A DNA stretch of 64,000 bases from Brevibacillus brevis. GTDB lineage: Bacteria; Bacillota; Bacilli; Brevibacillales; Brevibacillaceae. Positions 37,380 through 46,466 of this stretch are shown piece after piece. The translations under genes were made by a program, and so were the position numbers. The notes beneath the pieces are model-generated. The model was not told the DNA's origin, searched no databases, and was given only the letters and a program-made list of their open reading frames with translations. Positions within the stretch are counted from its first letter, which is position 1. Each line of letters opens with the position of its first letter. The DNA lies in contig NZ_LR134338.1 in NCBI RefSeq assembly GCF_900637055.1, forward strand, positions 722,501 through 786,500, in the 5' to 3' direction.

Positions 37380-38888
37380 ATGGCTCAGATTGGTTGCAGC
37401 TTAGATGACAACGTTCACTATATAAAAGAATCGCTCGGATACAGCAATGACATAGTGATTCGTGAGGTAATCCTAAATAGCCTAAAACCTGTTAGGGGAG
37501 CTGTCTTGTATACGGATGGCATGGTCGATTCGTATCTGGTACAAGCCGTATTAATCGATAGCCTTTTATACAAAATGCGCTTGAAGGAATGGGAAGGGAT
37601 ACACGAAGACGAGTTCGTTCCCTTTTTAAAAGAATCCGTCCTGACCGTAGGGGATATGGGGGATGTATTCGACTTTCCTACATTGTTTACAGCGTTGCTG
37701 TCCGGCTGTGTCATCATTCTCGTGGATGGCTGCTCGCAAGGAATTCATATCGGTTTGCAGGAGTGGAAGGATCGAGGAGTCACCGAGCCGTCATCGCAAA
37801 CAGTCATTCGTGGTCCGCGGGAAAGCTTCACGGAGACACTTCGCACGAATATTACGCTGCTGCGGAGACGGATTTCCAGTGAAAAGCTGTGGATTGAAAT
37901 CAACCGAATCGGCAAGGAAACCAAGACAGAAGTCGCAGTTGTGTATATGAAAGGGATTGTAGAAGAAGATGTTGTAGAAGAAGTACGCAATAGACTGGAT
38001 CGAATCAGCATCGATGGCATCATGGAAAGTGGAATGATTGAGGAGCTGATTCAGGACGAAGCCTACACGCCTTTCCCCACCATCTCTAACTCGGAGCGCC
38101 CGGATGTAGTGGCCGCGAATCTATTAGAGGGGCGCGTAGCGATTCTTGTAGATGGGACTCCTTTTGTTTTGACCGTGCCCTCTCTTTTTGTTGAGTTTTT
38201 CCATTCAGCGGAAGACTACTATCAGCGCTTTGATTTTAGTACGTTGATTCGTATGCTGCGATTCGCCTGTTTTTTAATCGCGTTGCTTGCTCCCTCTCTC
38301 TATATTGCCATTACGACCTTTCACCAAGAGATGCTCCCGACACAGCTGCTGATCAGCTTGGCGGCACAGCGAGAAGGAGTGCCATTTCCAGCCTTTGTTG
38401 AGGCGATCATGATGGAAGTGGCTTTTGAGATATTGCGAGAGGCTGGAATCCGCATGCCGCGTGCAGTAGGTCAAGCCATTTCTATCGTGGGAACACTGGT
38501 CATCGGACAAGCAGCGGTGGAAGCGGGGATTGTTTCGGCAGCGATGGTCATTGTGGTTTCGATTACGGCAATATCCAGCTTCATTTTCCCAGCGAGCAAC
38601 ATGTCGATTACCGTGAGAATTCTTCGTTTTCCCTTGATGGTACTGGCTGCTTCTTTTGGCATATACGGAATCATTGTTGGGATACTTGCGTTAGTGCTAC
38701 ATTTATGCAGTCTACGCTCGTTTGGCGTACCGTATATGGAATCGTTTGCTCCGTTTTCCTTGAAAGAGCAAAGAGACACGATCTTTCGCTTGCCTCGCTG
38801 GGCTTTGGACAAACGGCCTGAATCGATTACCAAAAACAATTTGCGCCGCCAATCCAGAGGGATAAAGCCATTACCACCGAAGAAGTAA
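37380..38888 (+). CDS. Spore germination receptor subunit A (GerAA/GerKA family)
   Basis: A 502-residue inner-spore-membrane protein. A soluble N-terminal domain (about 1-285) precedes about five membrane helices (about 286-450). The pre-helix motif PFVLTVPSLFVEFFHSAEDYYQRF is characteristic of GerA subunits. Family members form the ligand-gated ion channel of germinant receptors with B and C subunits. ATG at 37380 follows GAGGAGCAA. A C-subunit gene follows after 35 bases but no B-subunit gene is present. Confidence 0.93.
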   Translation: MAQIGCSLDDNVHYIKESLGYSNDIVIREVILNSLKPVRGAVLYTDGMVDSYLVQAVLIDSLLYKMRLKEWEGIHEDEFVPFLKESVLTVGDMGDVFDFPTLFTALLSGCVIILVDGCSQGIHIGLQEWKDRGVTEPSSQTVIRGPRESFTETLRTNITLLRRRISSEKLWIEINRIGKETKTEVAVVYMKGIVEEDVVEEVRNRLDRISIDGIMESGMIEELIQDEAYTPFPTISNSERPDVVAANLLEGRVAILVDGTPFVLTVPSLFVEFFHSAEDYYQRFDFSTLIRMLRFACFLIALLAPSLYIAITTFHQEMLPTQLLISLAAQREGVPFPAFVEAIMMEVAFEILREAGIRMPRAVGQAISIVGTLVIGQAAVEAGIVSAAMVIVVSITAISSFIFPASNMSITVRILRFPLMVLAASFGIYGIIVGILALVLHLCSLRSFGVPYMESFAPFSLKEQRDTIFRLPRWALDKRPESITKNNLRRQSRGIKPLPPKK

Positions 38889-38923
38889 GAGGCTTTCCAC
38901 AGCATGTAAAGGAGTGGGCACCA

Positions 38924-40105
38924 GTGAAAGGGATAAAAGTTCTTCTCTGCATCGTGCTCGTTATTATCCTAGCTGGTTGTTGGGATCGAAAAGAACTGAA
39001 CGATTTGGCGATTGCTGTCGGGATCGGTATTGATAAAGTGCAAGGAGGCTATCAAGTTTCGGTTCAAGTAGTAGACCCTGCCGAGGTCGCGGCCAACAAG
39101 GGGAAGCCTGGACGCTCGCCGGTTACTCTCTTTACGATGAACGCTCCGACGATTTTTGAGGCTGTGCGGAAAATGACCACGATCTCTCCACGGAAAATTT
39201 ATATGGCGCACACGCGGATGCTCATATTTGGCGAGGAGGTCGCGAGAGAAGGGATCGCTCCTGTCGTCGATTTTGTCTCGCGTGACCATGAGTTTCGGAC
39301 TGACTTTTATATTGCCATCGCTAGAGGAACGACGGCACGCAACATCCTGAGAGTGATTACGCCGCTTGAGCAAATTCCTTCTACCGAAATGTTTGCTTCT
39401 TTGGAGACATCCTCCCAAGTATGGGCGCCTACCGCAGCAGTTACGATGGATCAATTGATTACCGACTTTACCAGCAAAGGGAAACAAGCGGTTTTGACAG
39501 GCGTGCGACTAACCGGACCTGTAAGAGAGGGAGACCAACGAAAAAATGTCGAGCAAATAGATACCCCTGTGCTTCTTCAATATACGACATTGGCTACTTT
39601 CCGCGGAGACAAGATGATCAACTGGCTGAGTGAAGCGGACAGCAAAGCGTATAGTTACATTACAGGCAAAGTAAAAAGCACGGTAGGAAGCATGGCCTGC
39701 AAGGGGGGAGGACTTTTGACGCTGGAAGTCATGCGCTCCGACGCCAGAATAGAGGCAACGATGAAAAATGGCACGCCTGAGGTCATCGTTCACATCGATT
39801 TGGAAAATGATATTGGGGAAGTGCAATGCAAGCTAGATCTGACAGAGAAGGATACGATCAAGGAGCTGGAAAAAGAGGCGGAAAAATCATTGGAAGCATT
39901 GGCGACAAAAGCAATTGCCAATGCCAAGAAAAATGGAGTAGACATCTATGGATTCGGCGAAGCGATCCATCGAAAATACCCGAGAGTATGGAAGAAGATA
40001 GGGGACAATTGGGAAAAGGAATTTACCAAGCTGCCTGTACATGTCATAGCCGATGTGAAAATCAGACGTTTAGGAACCATCAATAATGCCTTTGAAGAAA
40101 AGTGA
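38924..40105 (+). CDS. Spore germination receptor subunit C (Ger(x)C lipoprotein)
   Basis: A 393-residue lipoprotein. The signal peptide ends in the lipobox LAGC, followed by WDRKELNDLAIAVGIG, the near-invariant opening of GerC proteins. The C-terminal Ger(x)C domain ends near DVKIRRLGT. GerC subunits sit on the outer face of the inner spore membrane and are needed for receptor function. A GTG start at 38924 follows AAAGGAGTG. Two small membrane-protein genes follow in the same direction with short gaps. Confidence 0.93.
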   Translation: MKGIKVLLCIVLVIILAGCWDRKELNDLAIAVGIGIDKVQGGYQVSVQVVDPAEVAANKGKPGRSPVTLFTMNAPTIFEAVRKMTTISPRKIYMAHTRMLIFGEEVAREGIAPVVDFVSRDHEFRTDFYIAIARGTTARNILRVITPLEQIPSTEMFASLETSSQVWAPTAAVTMDQLITDFTSKGKQAVLTGVRLTGPVREGDQRKNVEQIDTPVLLQYTTLATFRGDKMINWLSEADSKAYSYITGKVKSTVGSMACKGGGLLTLEVMRSDARIEATMKNGTPEVIVHIDLENDIGEVQCKLDLTEKDTIKELEKEAEKSLEALATKAIANAKKNGVDIYGFGEAIHRKYPRVWKKIGDNWEKEFTKLPVHVIADVKIRRLGTINNAFEEK

Positions 40106-40132
40106 CTGTGTAATAGGGCAGGGGGAGTTTGT

Positions 40133-40360
40133 ATGTCGACATTTGCTGTCATCGTTGTATCCATAATGGTTTGTGCATACGAGCTGCCCCGATTGATTCG
40201 GAAGCGGCAGCGCAAAGAGATCGCTGTCTTTCTCGGGTTGCTTGTCATCAGTGTTGGCTTGTACGCAGGAGCAGAAGAAGGGGTTGTCCCCAATCCTGTT
40301 TATTGGATGGAAATGGTTTACAAGCCGGTATACGACGGCGTCATGACATGGCTGAAGTAA
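40133..40360 (+). CDS. Small membrane protein in the germination operon
   Basis: A 75-residue protein with two predicted helices (about 3-19 and 30-47) separated by a basic loop (RLIRKRQRKE). I do not recognise a family. ATG at 40133 has GGGGGAG upstream and lies 27 bases after the GerC stop. Its place suggests it may serve the receptor. Small two-helix D subunits occur in some Bacillus ger operons, so this is a candidate GerD-type accessory in the sense of a fourth receptor subunit. Confidence 0.7.
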   Translation: MSTFAVIVVSIMVCAYELPRLIRKRQRKEIAVFLGLLVISVGLYAGAEEGVVPNPVYWMEMVYKPVYDGVMTWLK

Positions 40361-40407
40361 ACGAGGGGCATACTGAGTACACCCCCAGTAAAGGAGAGTA
40401 AATAGAC

Positions 40408-40758
40408 GTGGACGGTCTTTTGATGAAGCTGCTCGTTAGTCCGGTGTTGGTCGTTTTGGCAGATGCTCTCTTTCCAGAAGTGAATTTCGCAAATCTATAT
40501 CAGTCTGTCGGAGTCGGATTTGTCTTGGCAGTCGCCGGATATTTTTTGGATAGGGCGATTCTTACATCAGGGAGTCTTTGGCTGACGACCATGTTTGACT
40601 TGATTATCGGCTTTTTGATCGTTTATGGAAGCATTGTGTTTTTGCCGACGGCTCAAATCGCTGCAATCGGGGCCGGTTTTGTTGCGATATTTTTTGGCGT
40701 AGCGGAATATATCCAGCATCTATGGCTGATACGCACAGGACGAACGGAAAGTGTATAG
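40408..40758 (+). CDS. DUF2512 family membrane protein (YndM-like)
   Basis: A 116-residue protein with four hydrophobic helices. Its family (DUF2512) is common in spore-forming Bacillales and includes YndM of B. subtilis; function unknown. The conserved segment LADALFPEVNFANLYQS is visible near residues 18-34. A GTG start at 40408 follows AAAGGAGAG. It is the last gene before a terminator and probably belongs to the germination transcript. Confidence 0.82.
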   Translation: MDGLLMKLLVSPVLVVLADALFPEVNFANLYQSVGVGFVLAVAGYFLDRAILTSGSLWLTTMFDLIIGFLIVYGSIVFLPTAQIAAIGAGFVAIFFGVAEYIQHLWLIRTGRTESV

Positions 40759-40771
40759 TTGTTCAACGTGC

Positions 40772-40800
40772 AAACACACTCTTTGGGGGTGTGTTTTTTT
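40772..40800. terminator. Terminator between germination operon and SDR gene
   Basis: AAACACAC (40772-40779) and GTGTGTTT (40789-40796) form the stem, followed by T. Confidence 0.8.
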
Positions 40801-40811
40801 GTGGAAAAACG

Positions 40812-41648
40812 TTACGATCGCTTTGTCACGATTCGCTCAATCCATGACCACGGAAGCCAATTTTTTACGGCAATCGTGAGCGCCACGCCTCGGCCAACCG
40901 GGTAGCGGAATCGCGGCTTGGGAGTGGTGGCTGCATGGACAATCGTCGAGATGACTGCGTCGGGAGCAGGTGCCTTTTCTATGATCGCTTCTACGTGACG
41001 AATGAGTTGTTTCATTTGGGAGGCGTAAGGAGAGGCTTCATTAAGCTGTTGGTCTTGCATTCCTTTTTCCCAGATTGCTGTACGAAAGGAGCCGGGCTCA
41101 ACAAGGACGACTTGAACCTGAAAGGGTAGCATTTCAAGGCGAAGCGATTCGCTGAAGCCTTCGACTGCATGCTTGGATGCGGCATAAGGCGAGAGACCGG
41201 GGAAACCAAATCGCCCACTGATGCTGCTTACGTTGATAATTCGTCCAGATTGTTGCTGGCGCATATAAGGCAAGACTGCCCGAGTGACGTCGATCAGTCC
41301 GAACACATTTACATCAAACTGCTTGCGCCATTCCTCAGAAGAGACTTCCTCGGCAAAGCCACCCAACGCGTAGCCGGCATTGTTCAGTAACAGATCTATG
41401 CGCCCATGCCGTGCGATGATAGAGGAGATCGCATCCTGAATTTGTTCCGGATACGTAACATCAAGGGAAATGACTTCCAGATGCTCAGGATCTATTTGTA
41501 AGCTCGCCAATTTGTCAAGAGGGTCTCTATTTGCTAGATCACGCATAGCAGCAATTACCTGAAAACCAGCCTTGACTAAAGCGACTGATGCGTGCTTGCC
41601 AAAGCCACTTGAGGTACCAGTGACTAGTGCAATTGGTCTTTTTTGCAT
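40812..41648 (-). CDS. SDR family oxidoreductase
   Basis: A 278-residue classical short-chain dehydrogenase/reductase. The cofactor motif TGTSSGFGK lies near residues 9-17, the NNAG motif near 88, the catalytic Ser in NVSSISG near 140 and the YAASK (Tyr, Lys) near 156. The first strand lacks the acidic residue that marks strict NAD use, so NADPH is possible. The start at 41648 is preferred because AAAGGAG lies upstream on the minus strand; the frame continues 45 bases further without a site. The substrate is unknown. Confidence 0.92.
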   Translation of the reverse strand: MQKRPIALVTGTSSGFGKHASVALVKAGFQVIAAMRDLANRDPLDKLASLQIDPEHLEVISLDVTYPEQIQDAISSIIARHGRIDLLLNNAGYALGGFAEEVSSEEWRKQFDVNVFGLIDVTRAVLPYMRQQQSGRIINVSSISGRFGFPGLSPYAASKHAVEGFSESLRLEMLPFQVQVVLVEPGSFRTAIWEKGMQDQQLNEASPYASQMKQLIRHVEAIIEKAPAPDAVISTIVHAATTPKPRFRYPVGRGVALTIAVKNWLPWSWIERIVTKRS

Positions 41649-41984
41649 GAATTTCTCCTTTGAATTGGGTGTTTTGGTAGTATTTAACTGCAAAGTTCAC
41701 AAATTTGTTCATAAATTTGTTAACAAAATCATAACAAATAGCCTTTGTATTAAGGAAAATTTATGTATACTTAAATGGTTACCACGCTTGGGTAGAAGTG
41801 TGCAATACTGCCCCTTACTTTCCTGTTTGTTTTTGGAATGGCTGCTAATACTTTTCTTGTTTGGGCATTATAGTTGTGGAAAGTATTGAATGCGATTTCT
41901 TAATACAAATTGAAAAGTACGAAAACTTCTAGTTATAGGCGTGGATAGAACGTTACCAACACGAAGAAAGAGGGGTTCATAGGT
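41649..41984. other. Intergenic region between divergent SDR and cta genes
   Basis: This AT-rich stretch of about 335 bases holds no gene. It contains a direct repeat AAATTTGTT (41701 and 41713), which may be a control site of the SDR gene. A possible promoter for ctaC is TTTGTA (41744-41749) with TATACT (41766-41771). No CcpA or ResD-type site was clear by eye. Confidence 0.5.
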
Positions 41985-43013
41985 ATGAAGGGTTGGCAAC
42001 AGTATTGGCGTCAGCTTTCCCTATTTGGTTTGCTGGCGCTAGTGTTAACCGGGTGTGGCAGAGATGAGCTCTCAGCGCTCAAGCCCTCTGGTCCGGTAGC
42101 TGCGATGCAGTTTGACCTGATGAAGCTGTCCTCCGCTATCATGATCGGCGTCTTCATTGTCGTTATGACGATCTTTACGTACGTCCTTATTCGTTATCGT
42201 AAGCGTCCCGGACAGCAAGGCATTCCTAAGCAGGTCGAAGGAAATCATGCACTTGAAATTCTTTGGACGGTAATTCCTTTCTTGCTCCTTATCATCATGG
42301 CGATTCCAACTGTTACTACCGGTTTCGCACTGCACAAGGAGTATCCAAAAGAGGAAGCAGTTCAAGTCAAGGTTACTGCTCACCAATTCTGGTGGGAATT
42401 CGAGTATCCTGATCTTGGAGTAGCAACTGCACAAGACTTGGTATTGCCAGTTGGCAAAAAGGTTCAATTCGTATTAAGCGCATCTGATGTTAAGCACGCA
42501 TTCTGGATTCCTGCATTGGGCGGTAAAATCGATACGAACCCAGGGCAAGAAAACAAAATGTGGTTGCAAGCAGACAAAACAGGCATTTACTACGGTAAGT
42601 GTGCGGAGCTCTGTGGAGCGTCCCATGCCTTGATGGATTTCAAGGTAGAAGTAATGGAACAAGCAGATTTTGACACTTGGGTAGCTAACATGAAGGGCGT
42701 TCAGGCAAAAGAACCTGTAACGGCAACTTCTCCACTGGCTGCAGAAGGTCAACAAATCTTCGATAAGAGCTGTTTGGGATGTCACGCTGTGGCAGGTAAA
42801 GGCGGCAAGATGGGTCCAAACCTGACTAACTTTGCAGATCGCGAACGTGTAGCAGGTATCAAAGCTCATACGCCTCAAAACATTGCAGAGTGGCTGAAAG
42901 ATCCGCAAAAAATGAAGCCGGGCAACAAAATGCCTAACCTCAACCTCGATGACACACAAGTGAAAGCGCTTGTAGAGTACATGGAGACATTGAGCGTAAG
43001 CGAAAAAAAGTAA
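41985..43013 (+). CDS. ctaC: Cytochrome caa3 oxidase subunit II with cytochrome c domain
   Basis: A 342-residue lipoprotein (lipobox LTGC, Cys24) with two helices, the periplasm-facing CuA domain and a fused C-terminal cytochrome c domain. CuA ligands are present: KHAFW and the CAELCGASH stretch with its Met. The haem c site is CLGCH at residues 263-267, with an axial Met in the C-terminal KMPNLN. The fusion identifies a caa3-type oxidase that takes electrons from cytochrome c. It is first of four cta genes; ctaA, ctaB and ctaG are not in the window. Confidence 0.97.
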   Translation: MKGWQQYWRQLSLFGLLALVLTGCGRDELSALKPSGPVAAMQFDLMKLSSAIMIGVFIVVMTIFTYVLIRYRKRPGQQGIPKQVEGNHALEILWTVIPFLLLIIMAIPTVTTGFALHKEYPKEEAVQVKVTAHQFWWEFEYPDLGVATAQDLVLPVGKKVQFVLSASDVKHAFWIPALGGKIDTNPGQENKMWLQADKTGIYYGKCAELCGASHALMDFKVEVMEQADFDTWVANMKGVQAKEPVTATSPLAAEGQQIFDKSCLGCHAVAGKGGKMGPNLTNFADRERVAGIKAHTPQNIAEWLKDPQKMKPGNKMPNLNLDDTQVKALVEYMETLSVSEKK

Positions 43014-43084
43014 AGTAAAACCTCATAAAACTTATTGCATTGACAATCGTCATAGGCAGTGACGCTTAAAAAGGAGGTAAACCC

Positions 43085-44929
43085 GTGTCTGCACATGCTT
43101 CTCATGCACCAAATCGCTCGGGGCTGTGGGATTATCTTACGACAGTGGACCATAAGAAGATTGCGATCCTGTATTTGATTGCTGGTGGGATTTTCTTCTT
43201 GGCTGGTGGTTTGGAAGCCCTGCTGATTCGTTTGCAGTTGATGTACCCAGAACTTCAATTGGTTGGTGCCAAGACTTTTAACGAATTAATTACGATGCAC
43301 GGCACCACGATGATTTTCTTGGCGGTTATGCCGATCATTTTCGCTTTGATGAACGCGATTGTTCCCCTTCAAATCGGTGCACGCGACGTAGCATTCCCGT
43401 TTGTTAACGCACTCGGATTCTGGCTATTCTTCTTCGGGGGAGTGCTACTGAACACAAGCTGGTTCTTGGGTGGCGCACCTGATGCTGGTTGGACATCGTA
43501 TACCACTTTGGCTTTGAATCAATACAGTGGAATCGGCGTAGACTTCTACGTACTCGGTTTGCAAATTGCCGGTCTCGGAACGCTGATTGGTGGTATTAAC
43601 TTCCTGGTTACCATCATCAACATGCGTGCTCCAGGTATGACATTCATGCGTATGCCAATGTTCACCTGGTCGTCCTTTATTACATCCGGTTTGATCCTCT
43701 TCGCATTCCCTGCGATTACCGTTGGTCTGGTTCTGTTGATGTTTGACCGTTTGTTCGGCGGAAACTTTTTCAACCCTGACGCAGGTGGTAACGTTGTTAT
43801 CTGGGAGCACTTGTTCTGGATCTTCGGTCACCCCGAAGTATACATTTTGATTCTCCCAGCATTCGGTATCATTTCTGAAGTGGTTTCTACATTCTCAAGA
43901 AAGCGTCTGTTCGGTTACAGCTCCATGGTATTTGCAACTGCGCTGATCGGTTTCTTGGGCTTCATGGTGTGGGCTCACCACATGTTCACAACAGGTTTGG
44001 GCGCAATTGCCAACACACTGTTTGGACTTGCAACCATGTTGATTGCTGTTCCTACAGGTATCAAAATCTTTAACTGGCTGTTGACCATGTGGGGCGGTCA
44101 AATCCGCTTCCCTACCGCAAACCTGTTTGCAGTAGGATTTATCCCAACATTTACAATCGGTGGTATGACAGGGGTTATGCTTGCGGTTCCGCCGGCTGAC
44201 TACCAATATCATGACAGTTATTTCGTAGTTGCTCACTTCCACTACGTTATCGTAGGGGGTCTCGTATTCGGTCTCTTTGCAGGTCTGTACTACTGGTGGC
44301 CGAAAATGTTCGGTAAAATGCTGAACGAAACAATCGGTAAATGGAACTTCTGGACGTTCTTCATTGGTTTCCACCTTACCTTCTTCCCGCAACACTTCCT
44401 GGGTCTGATGGGGATGCCGCGCCGCGTCTTTACATACCTCAAAGATCAGAACCTGGATATGGGTAACTTTATCAGTACGATCGGTGCATTTGGTATGACA
44501 ATCGGTACCATCCTATTCTTGATCAACGTAGTCGTTGCAGCGAAAAGCTCCAAACGCGCTCCTGCAGATCCATGGGATGGACGTTCACTCGAATGGGCGA
44601 TTCCTTCGCCGCCGCCAGAGTACAACTTCGTTCAAACGCCTCTCGTTCGCGGTTTGGATGCGTTGTGGGTGGAGAAAATGGCTGGTAACAAAGGCATGAC
44701 GCCTGCGGAGCCGATTGGCGACATTCACATGCCATCGCCATCGTTCTTGCCATTCCTGATGTCTCTCGGATTGTTCGTAGCAGGCTATGGCTTTATCTAC
44801 CACAACTATGTGGTCGTAGTCATTGGAATGCTCTTTACACTCGGCTGCATGTTTACCCGTTCTGTGAAAGACGATCCAGGTTATCACATTCATGAAGATG
44901 AACTCGAAGAGAAAGGGGTAAAGGCTTAA
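43085..44929 (+). CDS. ctaD: Cytochrome caa3 oxidase subunit I
   Basis: A 614-residue, 14-helix haem-copper oxidase subunit that holds haem a, haem a3 and CuB and reduces oxygen to water while pumping protons. Ligand motifs are intact: the haem a His in TMHGTTM, the CuB His and cross-linked Tyr in WIFGHPEVYILILP, the His pair in WAHHMF, and the haem His residues in VAHFHYV. A GTG start at 43085 is used because AAAGGAGG is just upstream. The stop overlaps ctaE by one base. Confidence 0.98.
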   Translation: MSAHASHAPNRSGLWDYLTTVDHKKIAILYLIAGGIFFLAGGLEALLIRLQLMYPELQLVGAKTFNELITMHGTTMIFLAVMPIIFALMNAIVPLQIGARDVAFPFVNALGFWLFFFGGVLLNTSWFLGGAPDAGWTSYTTLALNQYSGIGVDFYVLGLQIAGLGTLIGGINFLVTIINMRAPGMTFMRMPMFTWSSFITSGLILFAFPAITVGLVLLMFDRLFGGNFFNPDAGGNVVIWEHLFWIFGHPEVYILILPAFGIISEVVSTFSRKRLFGYSSMVFATALIGFLGFMVWAHHMFTTGLGAIANTLFGLATMLIAVPTGIKIFNWLLTMWGGQIRFPTANLFAVGFIPTFTIGGMTGVMLAVPPADYQYHDSYFVVAHFHYVIVGGLVFGLFAGLYYWWPKMFGKMLNETIGKWNFWTFFIGFHLTFFPQHFLGLMGMPRRVFTYLKDQNLDMGNFISTIGAFGMTIGTILFLINVVVAAKSSKRAPADPWDGRSLEWAIPSPPPEYNFVQTPLVRGLDALWVEKMAGNKGMTPAEPIGDIHMPSPSFLPFLMSLGLFVAGYGFIYHNYVVVVIGMLFTLGCMFTRSVKDDPGYHIHEDELEEKGVKA

Positions 44930-45555
44930 TGGCTACTAATCACGCACATGCAGTATTGCCTGACGAACCGGAAAAAGCCACCCTTGAAGGCAAGAATAAG
45001 GTTCTTGGCTTCTGGCTCTTCCTTGGTGGGGAGACAGTTCTCTTCGGTTCCTTGTTTGCAACATTTATCGCTCTTCGTGATCAGGCAAATGGTGGACCAA
45101 CGTCCCAATCGTTGTTTGACATGAATCTCGTTGCTGTGGCAACACTTCTCTTGCTTACCAGCTCGATGACAAGTGTTATGGCTACGCTGGCTCTGCACAA
45201 GAAAGACCTGAAGAAGATTCAGCTATGGCTGACCATCACTGTATTGCTCGGTCTCGGCTTCCTTGCTTTGGAGATTTACGAGTTCGTACACTATGTGAAT
45301 GAAGGATTGAAAATGTCAACGAGTGCATTCTCGTCTGCCTTCTACACATTGGTTGGATTCCACGGAGCTCACGTAGCGTTCGGGATTTGCTGGATCATTC
45401 TTTTGCAAGTATCTGCGACGAAAAAGGGCCTGACGGTAGTAACTGCACCGAAGTTCTACCTGGCATGTCTGTACTGGCACTTTATCGACGTTGTATGGGT
45501 ATTCATCTTTACCGTGGTATATCTCATGGGTATGATCGGTGGAAAGGTGGGATAA
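44929..45555 (+). CDS. ctaE: Cytochrome caa3 oxidase subunit III
   Basis: A 208-residue membrane protein with five helices, the short form of subunit III typical of Bacillus oxidases. The signatures WLFLGGETVLFGSLFAT near residue 28 and GFHGAHV near 144 with the closing YWHFIDVVWVFIF are conserved. It stabilises subunit I and proton uptake. The start codon overlaps the ctaD stop (TAATG), so the two are coupled. Confidence 0.97.
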   Translation: MATNHAHAVLPDEPEKATLEGKNKVLGFWLFLGGETVLFGSLFATFIALRDQANGGPTSQSLFDMNLVAVATLLLLTSSMTSVMATLALHKKDLKKIQLWLTITVLLGLGFLALEIYEFVHYVNEGLKMSTSAFSSAFYTLVGFHGAHVAFGICWIILLQVSATKKGLTVVTAPKFYLACLYWHFIDVVWVFIFTVVYLMGMIGGKVG

Positions 45556-45558
45556 TCT

Positions 45559-45876
45559 ATGGGAGCACAAGCTCATAATGAAGAGGTACGCAAGCCGAAA
45601 GTCAAACACGATGGTCCGAAAAGACACATTGTTGCTTTCATCGGATCTCTCGTATTGACCGCACTGGCATTCATTGCGGTGGCGTATGAAGCAATTCCAT
45701 CAGGTTTTACCGTACCATTCATCGTAGCATTGGCCTTTGTTCAAGCGTTCTTCCAGCTGTATGTCTGGATGCACATGGATCAAAAAGGTCATGAGTTTGC
45801 ACGGATCAGTATTTTCGCAGGATTGTTTGTAATTATGTTGGCGATCTTCGTCTTTATTTTCTGGGTGTGGATCTAG
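45559..45876 (+). CDS. ctaF: Cytochrome caa3 oxidase subunit IV
   Basis: A 105-residue protein with three helices, the small subunit IV of caa3 and quinol oxidases. The conserved AFVQAFFQLYVWMHMDQKG is visible near residues 58-76. The gene starts three bases after the ctaE stop and ends the operon. A strong terminator and then repeat copy 2 follow. Confidence 0.95.
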   Translation: MGAQAHNEEVRKPKVKHDGPKRHIVAFIGSLVLTALAFIAVAYEAIPSGFTVPFIVALAFVQAFFQLYVWMHMDQKGHEFARISIFAGLFVIMLAIFVFIFWVWI

Positions 45877-45892
45877 GAAATAGAGCGATGTT

Positions 45893-45925
45893 AGAGGACA
45901 GACATTGGGTCTGTCCTCTTTTTTG
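45893..45925 (+). terminator. Terminator of the cta operon
   Basis: AGAGGACAGAC (45893-45903) and GTCTGTCCTCT (45909-45919) form a perfect 11-bp stem with a 5-base loop and a T run. Confidence 0.95.
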
Positions 45926-45947
45926 TGTTTTTGTTTTATGAGTGCTG

Positions 45948-46176
45948 TTGGGGAGGGGAAGAAGCGAATTTCCAGTCTACGCTTCGGCCTACGCCCCGCA
46001 AGGGGTGGAACTGTCCGCTCCGGCATGAATGGCGGGAACGCTTCAAAAGTAGCAGTTTCGAAGAAGTGGTAGCAGAGGTTGAAGCTAAAACCATTCCCGC
46101 CATTCATCCCTACGCTGGGTCGGGCTCCAGAGGCGCTTGGACTGGAAATTCGCTTCTTCCCACGTGGCTTTTTATC
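45948..46176 (+). repeat. Structured repeat element, copy 2
   Basis: This is the second copy of the element at 33727-33951, in the same orientation and again just after a terminator. The terminal inverted repeat is perfect over 22 bases (45956-45977 with 46140-46161). Internal features recur: CCCC-GCAA-GGGG at 45994-46005, the stem TGAATGGCGGGAA (46026-46038) with TTCCCGCCATTCA (46094-46106), and GCTTCAA (46040-46046) with TTGAAGC (46079-46085). The stem sequence differs from copy 1 on both sides so that pairing is kept. The right flank CCACGTGGCTTTTTAT also matches copy 1. Confidence 0.87.
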
Positions 46177-46267
46177 AAGCATCAAGTAAGTTGATTCAAG
46201 GAAGTCTCACTGAAATTCCCCAAAAAATGTTTTGAATAATCGAAGGCAACCACAGCTGTTCGAAAGT

Positions 46268-46338
46268 CCTGTCACATGTTTGGAAGGAGACCGCCCGAAC
46301 GAAGTGAGGATACAGGCGACTGGAAAACATGTGGCAGG
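46268..46338 (+). repeat. Long hairpin in the gap before the paa operon
   Basis: CCTGTCACATGTTT (46268-46281) pairs with AAACATGTGGCAGG (46325-46338); the one mismatch would be a G-U pair in RNA. The 43-base apical part contains ACCGCCCGAACGAAGTGAGG. It is not followed by T, so it is not a simple terminator. The rest of 46177-46466 shows no gene I can support. Confidence 0.55.
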
Positions 46339-46466
46339 GCTTCCCCCGACCACAAAAGCTGGAAAACATCCCATCGAAGCATATTCTGTCAGCCTTTTCC
46401 CAGTCATAAACATGGAGAGAAGGGAGGATACAATCCGACAGAGTTTTCTTGCTTTTTGAAAAATAC

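Noticed and set aside
41701..41730. AAATTTGTT direct repeat as an Fnr or Rex site
   Set aside because: It is not an inverted repeat with the required half-sites and the region is simply AT-rich.
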